DNA of 64,000 bases from Streptomyces capillispiralis (GTDB taxonomy: Bacteria; Actinomycetota; Actinomycetes; Streptomycetales; Streptomycetaceae): NCBI RefSeq assembly GCF_007829875.1, contig NZ_VIWV01000001.1:5798501-5862500 (forward strand), read 5' to 3'. The notes under the pieces were generated by a model that was not told the origin of the DNA, ran no database searches, and was given only the letters and a program-made list of their open reading frames with translations. Every line of letters starts with the position of its first letter. The first letter of the stretch is position 1. A program made the translations under genes and the position numbers. Positions 8,180 to 14,981 of the stretch are shown piece by piece.

Positions 8180-8641
8180 CAGCCTGCCCCCGCGGGCCCG
8201 TCAGCAGCCCGCATCCCGCGGGTCCGCCGGCAGCCTGCCCCCGCGGGTCCGCCGGCAGCGGGTGGCTGTCCGGCGGATCCGCCGGACAGCCACCCGCCCG
8301 GATACAGCCCGGCCCCTGGTGCCGTCGGCCTGCCCCTGGTGCCGTCGGCCGGACCAGGCTCCGGCGGGACGCCGCCGTCCACCCAGCCGCCCCCGGCCCG
8401 CCCGAAACCGGCCGCCCACGGCTCCCGGCTCCCGGCTCCCGGTCCAGCCTGTGGGGGCGTCGCTCGGGTCGTGCCGCGGGTCACGGGGTTCGGCACGCCC
8501 CTCCGCGGCGTTGCCGTTGCGCGCCGGCACTCCGCGTCGACTCCCTCCTCCGCCTCGCGGGCGCACGCACCGGACCCCGCTCGACGGGGCTGCGAGGCAC
8601 CCCCCGCCCGGGACCGGTCTGATCCCAACGGAACCCCCTGG
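8180..8641. repeat. Gene-free, repeat-rich stretch between nsrR and hmp
   Basis: No gene is supported. It holds CCCGCGGGTCCGCCGGCAGC-type tandem words (8185-8260), a long palindrome (8258-8297), an exact 19-bp direct repeat beginning GCCCCTGGTGCC (8312-8330 and 8332-8350) and a short GGCTCCC run (8417-8437). The rest looks like unselected GC-rich sequence. Confidence 0.7.
8258..8297. terminator. 40-bp perfect palindrome, bidirectional terminator
   Basis: The sequence is exactly self-complementary over 40 bp, centred on GGATCC with arms GCGGGTGGCTGTCCGGCGGA. It lies between the convergent nsrR and hmp genes and could stop transcription from both sides. There is no U-tract, as usual in Streptomyces. 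Confidence 0.75.
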
Positions 8642-9823
8642 CTAGCTGGCCAGCCACAGGTCGGGGCCGAACACCTCGTAGTGGATGTGGGCCGGCGCCA
8701 CGCCCTTGCCGATCAGCTGCTCGCGCACCGCCCGCATGAACGGCAGCGGACCGCACAGGTACGCGTGCGTGGCCGGCGCGACCGGCACCTGCGCGAGGTC
8801 GACGTAGCCGGTGTGGGCACCCTCGGGGGCGTCCTGCTCGTACCAGAAGCGCACGGTCGCGTCCGGCAGCTTGGCCGGGAACGCCTCATGGTCCGCGCGC
8901 AGGGCGTGGTCGGCGGGGGAGCGGTCGCCGTGCACGACGGTGACCGGGGCGCGGTGCCCGCTCTCGGCGAGGTGCGCCAGCATCGCGGTGATCGGGGTCA
9001 CGCCGATCCCGGCGGAGGCCAGCAGCAGCGGGGTGTCCGCGTCGGTGTCGAGGACCAGGTCGCCGTGGGCCTCGGACAGCTCCAGAACGTCACCGGCCCG
9101 CACGCGGGCGTGCAGGTGGTGGGACACCTCGCCCTCGGGGGCCGGGTCCGCGTGCACGCGCTTGACGCTGAACTGCCGCGCGTCGGGGTCGGGGGCCCCG
9201 GAGAGGCTGTACTGCCGTATCTGCCGGGCGCCGTCCGCGAGGGTGACGCGGACGGAGACGTACTGCCCCGCGCGGAAGGCGCGCACCGGGCCGCCGTCGG
9301 CCGGGCGCAGCCGGAAGGTCACGACGTCGGCGGTCTCGGTGATCCGTTCGACGACCTCCCAGGTCCGCCACTGGTGCCCGCCGCGCTCCTCGTACAGCCG
9401 CTTCTCGATGGCGGTCAGGGCGTTCGCCATCAGCCAGTAGACCTCGTCCCAGGCGGCGGCGACCTCGGGGGTGACGGCCTCGCCCAGGACGTCGGCGATG
9501 GCGGCGAACAGGTGCTTGTGGACGATCGCGTACTGGTCCGGGGTGATGCCGAGGGAGGCGTGCTTGTGGGCGATGCGCCCCAGCATCGCGTCGGGCCGCT
9601 GGTCCGGGTGGTCCAGCAGGTGCGTGGCGAACGCCGCGATCGATCCAGCGAGGGCCTGGCGCTGGGTGCCGGAGGCCTGGTTTCCGCGGTTGAACAGGTC
9701 GCGCAGCAGCTCGGGGCGGGCGGCGAACATCCCGGTGTAGAAGCGCTCGCTGATCTCGCCGAGGGACGCGCCGACGGCGGGAAGGGTAGCGCGGACGACG
9801 GTGGCGGACTGCTCGGACAGCAT
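8642..9823 (-). CDS. hmp: Flavohemoglobin, nitric oxide dioxygenase
   Basis: A 393-residue cytoplasmic enzyme that oxidises NO to nitrate with O2 and NAD(P)H. Globin domain at 1-140 with the FYTGMFAARPELLRDLFN helix and proximal His in YAIVHKHLF. The FAD-binding barrel (about 150-255) contains GQYVSVRV and RQYSLSGAPD. The NAD domain (about 260-393) contains LLASAGIGVTPITAML and the C-terminal HYEVFGPDLWL. GAGGAGA precedes the ATG. An NsrR-like operator lies 39 bp upstream of the start, and the nsrR gene converges from the other side, so induction by NO is expected. Confidence 0.96.
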   Translation of the reverse strand: MLSEQSATVVRATLPAVGASLGEISERFYTGMFAARPELLRDLFNRGNQASGTQRQALAGSIAAFATHLLDHPDQRPDAMLGRIAHKHASLGITPDQYAIVHKHLFAAIADVLGEAVTPEVAAAWDEVYWLMANALTAIEKRLYEERGGHQWRTWEVVERITETADVVTFRLRPADGGPVRAFRAGQYVSVRVTLADGARQIRQYSLSGAPDPDARQFSVKRVHADPAPEGEVSHHLHARVRAGDVLELSEAHGDLVLDTDADTPLLLASAGIGVTPITAMLAHLAESGHRAPVTVVHGDRSPADHALRADHEAFPAKLPDATVRFWYEQDAPEGAHTGYVDLAQVPVAPATHAYLCGPLPFMRAVREQLIGKGVAPAHIHYEVFGPDLWLAS

Positions 9824-9861
9824 CGGGTCTCCTCATGGCTGGGTACCTGTGCCCCCATTAA

Positions 9862-9884
9862 AACTTGCATCCGAAATTCCAATT
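9862..9884 (-). promoter_or_regulatory. NsrR-type operator of hmp
   Basis: A 23-bp site (AAC..TTGCAT..GAAAT.CC.ATT read on the plus strand) aligns without gaps to the site upstream of nsrR. TTGGAA (9882-9877, minus strand) inside it may be the -35 element. A repressor here would exclude RNA polymerase. Confidence 0.6.
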
Positions 9885-10150
9885 TAGGGGGGGGTGGGTT
9901 TCGCGGAGCCGGAAGGGGAGCGGCGGGGCGGGTGGGGGTCGGGCGTTACGGATGCCTGCCCGAAAGGGCAAGATGGGCAGCGGAGCGGTACACCTGTCGT
10001 GTGCCAGGCGTTCAGGCCGCGGCCAGCCGCCCGATCAAGGTCGGCAACGCGTATGAAACGCTCGTGTGGTGGGATGCTCGGGAGCCCGACCGCCTCCCGT
10101 GGTGCGGGAGCGGACAGGCGGCCTGACCGGCAAGGATGGGGAAGCGGAAG
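9885..10150. other. Leader region between hmp and glnA2
   Basis: Contains a G-rich tract (9886-9899) next to the hmp operator. No GlnR box of the kind found at glnA and glnII is visible, and no clear promoter elements for the downstream synthetase can be named. Confidence 0.5.
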
Positions 10151-11512
10151 ATGGACAAGCAGCAGGAGTTCGTGCTCCGGACGTTGGAGGAGCGCGACAT
10201 CCGGTTCGTGCGCCTGTGGTTCACCGACGTGCTGGGCTTCCTGAAGTCCGTGGCCGTCGCCCCCGCCGAGCTGGAGCAGGCGTTCGACGAGGGCATCGGC
10301 TTCGACGGCTCCGCCATCGAGGGCTTCGCCCGGGTGTACGAGTCCGACATGATCGCCAAGCCGGACCCGTCGACCTTCCAGATCCTCCCGTGGCGCGCCG
10401 AGGCCCCCGGTACGGCCCGCATGTTCTGCGACATCCTGATGCCGGACGGCTCCCCGTCCTTCGCGGACCCGCGCTACGTCCTCAAGCGCGCGCTGGCCCG
10501 CACCTCCGACCTGGGCTTCACCTTCTACACCCACCCGGAGATCGAGTTCTTCCTGCTGAAGAACAAGCCGGTCGACGGCAGCCGCCCGACCCCCGCGGAC
10601 AACTCGGGCTACTTCGACCACACCCCGCAGAACGTGGGCATGGACTTCCGCCGCCAGGCGATCACGATGCTGGAGTCGATGGGCATCTCGGTGGAGTTCT
10701 CCCACCACGAGGGCGCCCCCGGCCAGCAGGAGATCGACCTGCGCTACGCGGACGCGCTCTCGACGGCGGACAACATCATGACGTTCCGCCTGGTCATGAA
10801 GCAGGTGGCGCTGGAGCAGGGCGTCCAGGCGACCTTCATGCCGAAGCCCTTCTCCGAGCACCCGGGCTCCGGCATGCACACCCACCTCTCCCTCTTCGAG
10901 GGCGACCGCAACGCCTTCTACGAGTCCGGCGCGGAGTACCAGCTCTCCAAGGTCGGCCGTTCCTTCATCGCGGGCCTGCTGCGGCACGCGGCGGAGATCT
11001 CGGCGGTCACCAACCAGTGGGTCAACTCCTACAAGCGCATCTGGGGCGGCACCGAGCGCACGGCCGGCGCCGGCGGCGAGGCCCCGTCGTACATCTGCTG
11101 GGGCCACAACAACCGCTCGGCCCTGGTCCGGGTGCCGATGTACAAGCCCGGCAAGACCGGCTCCGCCCGCGTGGAGGTCCGCTCCCTGGACTCCGGCGCC
11201 AACCCTTACCTGGCCTACGCGCTGCTCCTGGCGGCCGGCCTGAAGGGCATCGAGGAGGGCTACGAGCTCCCGCCGGGCGCCGAGGACGACGTGTGGGCCC
11301 TCTCCGACGCGGAGCGCCGCGCCCTCGGCATCGAGCCGCTCCCGCAGAACCTGGGCGAGGCCCTGACCCTGATGGAGCGCAGCGACCTGGTCGCCGAGAC
11401 CCTCGGCGAGCACGTCTTCGACTTCTTCCTCCGCAACAAGAAGCAGGAGTGGGAGGAGTACCGCTCCGAGGTCACCGCGTTCGAGCTGCGCAAGAACCTG
11501 CCGGTGCTGTAG
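10151..11512 (+). CDS. glnA2: Glutamine synthetase-like ligase, GlnA2 type
   Basis: A 453-residue GS type I-family enzyme. The start MDKQQEFVLRTLEERDIRF matches actinobacterial GlnA2; ATG 10136 in frame would add five residues. Visible GS motifs: GIGFDGSAIEGF, PEIEFFLL, EGAPGQQEIDLR (metal and ammonium site), MPKPFSEHPGSGMHTH, NRSALVRVP and RVEVRS. The region that carries the adenylylated Tyr in true GSI (see glnA) lacks an equivalent Tyr, so control by GlnE is unlikely. GlnA2 homologues in Streptomyces have been linked to gamma-glutamylation of polyamines rather than ammonia assimilation; that assignment rests on family knowledge. The gene is single and ends at a strong terminator. Confidence 0.88.
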   Translation: MDKQQEFVLRTLEERDIRFVRLWFTDVLGFLKSVAVAPAELEQAFDEGIGFDGSAIEGFARVYESDMIAKPDPSTFQILPWRAEAPGTARMFCDILMPDGSPSFADPRYVLKRALARTSDLGFTFYTHPEIEFFLLKNKPVDGSRPTPADNSGYFDHTPQNVGMDFRRQAITMLESMGISVEFSHHEGAPGQQEIDLRYADALSTADNIMTFRLVMKQVALEQGVQATFMPKPFSEHPGSGMHTHLSLFEGDRNAFYESGAEYQLSKVGRSFIAGLLRHAAEISAVTNQWVNSYKRIWGGTERTAGAGGEAPSYICWGHNNRSALVRVPMYKPGKTGSARVEVRSLDSGANPYLAYALLLAAGLKGIEEGYELPPGAEDDVWALSDAERRALGIEPLPQNLGEALTLMERSDLVAETLGEHVFDFFLRNKKQEWEEYRSEVTAFELRKNLPVL

Positions 11513-11556
11513 GCGCGCCCCGGAGCGAACGGGTGTCCCCGTCGGCGCGGCGGGGA

Positions 11557-11593
11557 GAGAGGGGCCGGCGGTCGTACACCGCCGGCCCCTCTC
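11557..11593. terminator. Terminator after glnA2
   Basis: A 16-bp perfect stem (GAGAGGGGCCGGCGGT at 11557-11572 with its complement at 11578-11593) closes a 5-nt loop. It lies between convergent genes and can serve both. Confidence 0.8.
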
Positions 11594-11615
11594 GCGTACC
11601 CCGTCCCCGCCCTCC

Positions 11616-12038
11616 TCAGAAGGCGAGCACGCAGGCGACGGCCACGTCGACCGTGAGGACGGGCAGGTGGACCATCATCACCGAGTCGGAGAACAGCGCG
11701 CCCGTCCACGGGACGCTCGACAGATAGGGCCGGGTGTCCATGCTGAAAAGGGGGACGCGCGGCGGCCGGTGCAGGGCGGCGTCGTCGTAGAGCCGTCGGA
11801 ACATGCGCTCGCGCCGCAGGTAGAAGCCGTCGAGCGCCCAGAAGCCCAGGCCGATGAGGAGCGCCAGGGTGGCGATGCGCCACTGGTCGACCTGGACCGA
11901 GACGGCCAGGAGGACACCGGTCGCGGTGACGCTCCACCCCCGGATCAGGAAGACGTTGTTGCCGAGCCGAGCGATGGTCGCCTGGATGAACTCGAGATGC
12001 TTGATCCTTTCGTTCTCCGACCTGACGTCCGCCTCCAC
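11616..12038 (-). CDS. Small two-to-three-helix membrane protein
   Basis: A 140-residue protein; GTG start 12038 preceded by GGAAGG. The N-terminus (NERIKHLEFIQATIARLGNN) looks like an amphipathic helix. FLIRGWSVTATGVLLAVSV and RIATLALLIGLGFWALDGFYL are membrane helices, followed by RRERMFRRLYDDA and a second weakly hydrophobic C-terminus. This HLEFIQ..I.RL..N.F.I.GW pattern and FWALDGFYLRRER motif recur in a widespread uncharacterised bacterial family often seen in mobile or defence-type surroundings; I know of no assigned function. Here it stands alone, convergent with glnA2 and divergent from the pectate lyase gene. Confidence 0.7.
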   Translation of the reverse strand: MEADVRSENERIKHLEFIQATIARLGNNVFLIRGWSVTATGVLLAVSVQVDQWRIATLALLIGLGFWALDGFYLRRERMFRRLYDDAALHRPPRVPLFSMDTRPYLSSVPWTGALFSDSVMMVHLPVLTVDVAVACVLAF

Positions 12039-12436
12039 GTCGTCCCTTCCTTCTCCGGGTTCGTCGGGCCGCCGCCCCCGGCGTTGGGGGGAGCGGTCGC
12101 CGCACGGCCGCCGTCCCGTCCGGCGGGCCGCCGAGCGAGCCCGCGGCGGAACGGTCCGCTGTGCGTCATGGCGTCATCGTGCCCCACGTTCCGCTCGCCG
12201 TACGGCCACTCTCCGCGACCCGGGGCCCCGCGGCGGCGGTGAGCCGGGGGACGGCACGTTCCCAAGAACCGGAAGGCGACCGTCCGTAACTGCGCGGAAC
12301 CTTGTCAGCCCCGAGGACGTAGCTTTACTGTCACGACAACAGAAAGCGCTTTCCCGCCGATGGGTCCGGCCCACCCCCGCCCTCCCTCATCGGTTCTACT
12401 GACATGCCCATGACATGACCGAAAGGCGAGACGACA
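12039..12436. promoter_or_regulatory. pel upstream region with LacI-type operator
   Basis: No gene is supported in this 398-bp gap. A promoter with -35 TTGTCA (12302-12307) and -10 TTTACT (12324-12329) is followed by the perfect 12-bp palindrome GAAAGCGCTTTC (12342-12353), a classic LacI-family operator shape, placed just after the expected transcription start. The pair TGACATG..CATGACATG lies just before the ribosome site (12399-12418). Confidence 0.55.
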
Positions 12437-14014
12437 ATGAGACGATCAGTCGCAGTACGGCTCTCGGCGTTAGCGGCCACGGGAGCCGTCGCGGCCGCGA
12501 CGGGGCTGGCGATGTCCACGGCCGAGGCATCCGCCGGAGCATCCGCCGGGACGTCCGCCGCGGTGGCCGCCGCCGGCGCCACCGGTTACGCGACCCAGAA
12601 CGGCGGCACCACCGGAGGCGCGGGCGGCCAGACGGTCCGTGCCACCACCGGCACCGCGATCCACCAGGCGCTGTGCAGCCGCGCCAGCAGCTCCACCCCG
12701 ATCGTCATCCAGGTCGAGGGCACCATCAACCACGGCAACACCAGCAAGGTGTCGGGCGGCAGCTGCAGCACCGCCGACGGCGTGATCGAGCTGAAGCAGA
12801 TCAGCAACGTCACCATCGTCGGCGTGGGCAACGGCGCCGTCTTCGACCAACTGGGCATCCACATCCGGGAGTCCAGGAACATCATCATCCAGAACGTGAC
12901 GATCCGGAACGTCAAGAAGTCCGGCTCGCCCACGTCGAACGGCGGTGACGCCATCGGCATGGAGAGCGGTGTGCGCAACGTGTGGGTCGACCACACCACG
13001 CTGGAGGCGTCGGGCGGCGAGTCGGAGGGCTACGACGGCCTCTTCGACATGAAGGACAACACGCAGTACGTCACCCTCTCCTACAGCACCCTGCGCAACT
13101 CCGGCCGCGGCGGCCTCATCGGCTCCAGCGAGAGCGACACCTCGAACGGCTACGTCACGTTCCACCACAACCTGTACGAGAACATCGACTCCCGTACGCC
13201 CCTGCTGCGCGGCGGCATCGCGCACATCTACAACAACCACTACAAGAGCCTGAACGAGTCCGGGATCAACTCCCGCGCCGGGGCCCGCGCCAAGGTGGAC
13301 AACAACTACTTCGAGGACTCCAAGGACGTCCTCGGCACGTTCTACACGGACGCGGCCGGCTACTGGCAGGTCAGCGGCAACATCTTCGACAACGTGACCT
13401 GGTCCGAGCGGGAGGGCGACCACAACCCGGCCGGTCCGAACCCGACGTCGAACACCTCGGTGAGCATCCCGTACGCGTTCACGCCGGACGCGGCGAGCTG
13501 CGTGCCGAGCGTCGTGAGCCAGACCGCGGGCGCCAACAAGGGCCTGAAGGTGTCGGACGGCAGCTGCACCCCGCAGACCCCGGACCCGACCGAGCCGGAC
13601 CCCACCGAGCCGGACCCCACGGACCCCGACCCGACCGACCCGCCGAGCGGCACCAACCTCAGCCTCGGCGCCGGCGCCGACGGCAGCAGCAAGGCCGACG
13701 GGACGAGCTACGGCAACGTCCGTGACGGCAGCATGAGCACCTACTGGTCGCCGGCCGGCTCGACCGGCTCGGTCTCGGTCAAGTGGGGCACCGCCACCAC
13801 CGTCTCCAAGGTCACCATCCGCGAGGCGGCGGGCGCCGAGGGCGCCATACGGTCCTACCGGGTCGTCAACCACGACACCGGAGCGGTCCTGGCCTCCGGC
13901 AGCGGAGCGGGCGTCATCGGCTTCCCCGCGACCTCCCTGAAGAAGATCACCTTCGAGATCACCGGCTCCTCGGGCACCCCGCGGATCGCCGAGTTCGAGA
14001 CGTACGCGAGCTAG
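12437..14014 (+). CDS. Secreted pectate lyase (PL1) with C-terminal discoidin-like domain
   Basis: A 525-residue exported enzyme that cleaves polygalacturonate by beta-elimination. ATG 12437 has GAAAGG 11 nt upstream. A signal peptide covers about residues 1-32, then an Ala/Ser-rich stretch. The parallel beta-helix (about 60-370) shows WVDHTTLEAS, DGLFDMKDNTQYVTLSYS and the catalytic-site region DSRTPLLRGGIAHIYNNHY. A Thr/Pro/Asp linker built of EPDPT units (about 382-405) leads to a final ~120-residue F5/8-type (galactose-binding-like) domain that should bind the polysaccharide. A LacI-type palindrome upstream suggests substrate induction. Confidence 0.92.
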   Translation: MRRSVAVRLSALAATGAVAAATGLAMSTAEASAGASAGTSAAVAAAGATGYATQNGGTTGGAGGQTVRATTGTAIHQALCSRASSSTPIVIQVEGTINHGNTSKVSGGSCSTADGVIELKQISNVTIVGVGNGAVFDQLGIHIRESRNIIIQNVTIRNVKKSGSPTSNGGDAIGMESGVRNVWVDHTTLEASGGESEGYDGLFDMKDNTQYVTLSYSTLRNSGRGGLIGSSESDTSNGYVTFHHNLYENIDSRTPLLRGGIAHIYNNHYKSLNESGINSRAGARAKVDNNYFEDSKDVLGTFYTDAAGYWQVSGNIFDNVTWSEREGDHNPAGPNPTSNTSVSIPYAFTPDAASCVPSVVSQTAGANKGLKVSDGSCTPQTPDPTEPDPTEPDPTDPDPTDPPSGTNLSLGAGADGSSKADGTSYGNVRDGSMSTYWSPAGSTGSVSVKWGTATTVSKVTIREAAGAEGAIRSYRVVNHDTGAVLASGSGAGVIGFPATSLKKITFEITGSSGTPRIAEFETYAS

Positions 14015-14019
14015 CACGG

Positions 14020-14053
14020 GCCGGGGGCCGTCCCCTGACGGGCGGCCCCCGGC
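14020..14053. terminator. Terminator after pectate lyase gene
   Basis: GCCGGGGGCCG (14020-14030) pairs with CGGCCCCCGGC (14043-14053); the inner CCC/GGG bases extend the stem. Confidence 0.7.
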
Positions 14054-14120
14054 GCGCGCCGCCCCCGGCGCGCCCGTCACCCCGTGCGGTGACCGCCTTT
14101 CACCGGCACCGCCCGCCCGG

Positions 14121-14561
14121 TTACGCCCCCGCCAGGTCCCCCAGCACCTTGTGCAGCGGCTCCTCCGCACGGCGCCGGTACTCCTGGACGGACCAGCCGT
14201 TGCCGTCCGGGTCCTTGAAGTACATGAACGTGGCGCCGTCGGACGGGGCGTACTGGACCGGTTCGGAGACGTCCAGGCCCCGCGCGACCAGTTCGGCGTG
14301 GGCCGCCCGGATGTCGGCGACGCAGAGCTGGAGCCCCTGGTAGGAGCCGGGCTCCGGGGTGGGACCGGGGGTCATCTTCCACAGGCCGTCGCCGAGGGCG
14401 ATCGAGCAGCCGGAGCCCGGCGGGGTCAGCTGGACGATGCGCAGGCCCGGCATGACCTCCTGGTCGATGTCGACGTGGAAGCCGACCTTGTCCCGGTAGA
14501 AGTCCCGGGCCCGGTCGATGTCGCTCACCGGGAGCGGGATCACTTCGAGGGTCATGTCCAT
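14121..14561 (-). CDS. VOC-superfamily (glyoxalase/bleomycin-resistance fold) protein
   Basis: A 146-residue single-domain protein. GAAGGAG with a 9-nt spacer favours ATG 14561 (MDMTLEVIP). Paired beta-alpha-beta modules: IPLPVSDIDRARDFYRDKVGF at the N-terminus and LQLCVADIRAAHAELVARG in the second half, ending with TFMYFKDPDGNGWSVQE, whose Glu is the usual last metal ligand. The fold includes lyases, dioxygenases and antibiotic-binding proteins, so the reaction cannot be assigned. It is transcribed away from the pectate lyase terminator and divergently from glnE. Confidence 0.88.
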   Translation of the reverse strand: MDMTLEVIPLPVSDIDRARDFYRDKVGFHVDIDQEVMPGLRIVQLTPPGSGCSIALGDGLWKMTPGPTPEPGSYQGLQLCVADIRAAHAELVARGLDVSEPVQYAPSDGATFMYFKDPDGNGWSVQEYRRRAEEPLHKVLGDLAGA

Positions 14562-14630
14562 GAACTGCGGCTCCTTCGTCGACTCCGGCGTCACGCGAAC
14601 CGCCGCCCCGTCCGGCTCAACGGCTCCCCC

Positions 14631-14862
14631 CCACCGAAGCCGAAAACGGCGCCCTCCGCCACCGAAAACGGTGCCCTTCGCCACCGAAAACGGCGTCCTT
14701 CGCCACGGCCACCGAAGTCGGCCCCCACGGCCACCGAAGTCGGCCCCCACGGCCACCGAAGTCGGCGCCCTCCGCCACCGAAACCGGCCCCCTCCGCCAC
14801 CGGCCACCGACGTCGGTCCCCTCCGCCACCCGAGTCGGCCCCCTCCGCCACCGAGAACACGT
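14631..14862. repeat. Tandem CACCGAA-type repeat array
   Basis: About ten imperfect head-to-tail units of 18-28 nt, each built around CCACCGAAnnCGGC followed by CCCTCC or CCCACG. Three adjacent copies in 14709-14773 are nearly identical (GCCACCGAAGTCGGCCCCC). Each unit carries the dyad CCGA..TCGG or a variant. It fills the divergent gap between the VOC gene and glnE. No spacer diversity of CRISPR type. Confidence 0.75.
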
Positions 14863-14981
14863 CGGCGGACCCCCGACCGACCCGGGCCGTGCACCGGTAC
14901 TCCGGTTAGGCTCATGGCCGTACGACCCGATCCGACCCGGTGCGACTCGATCCGGGTCGAGAGGCACGAGGGAGGCCGGGG

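Noticed and set aside
8180..8641. A coding gene in the nsrR-hmp gap
   Set aside because: Open frames here are repeats of Arg/Pro/Ala codons with no ribosome site or family.
9885..10150. GlnR site upstream of glnA2
   Set aside because: No GTnAC/GAAAC pair with correct spacing; only a stray GAAAC near 10054.
14631..14862. Possible CRISPR array
   Set aside because: Units vary in length and the intervening bases are nearly identical GC words, not unique spacers; no cas genes.
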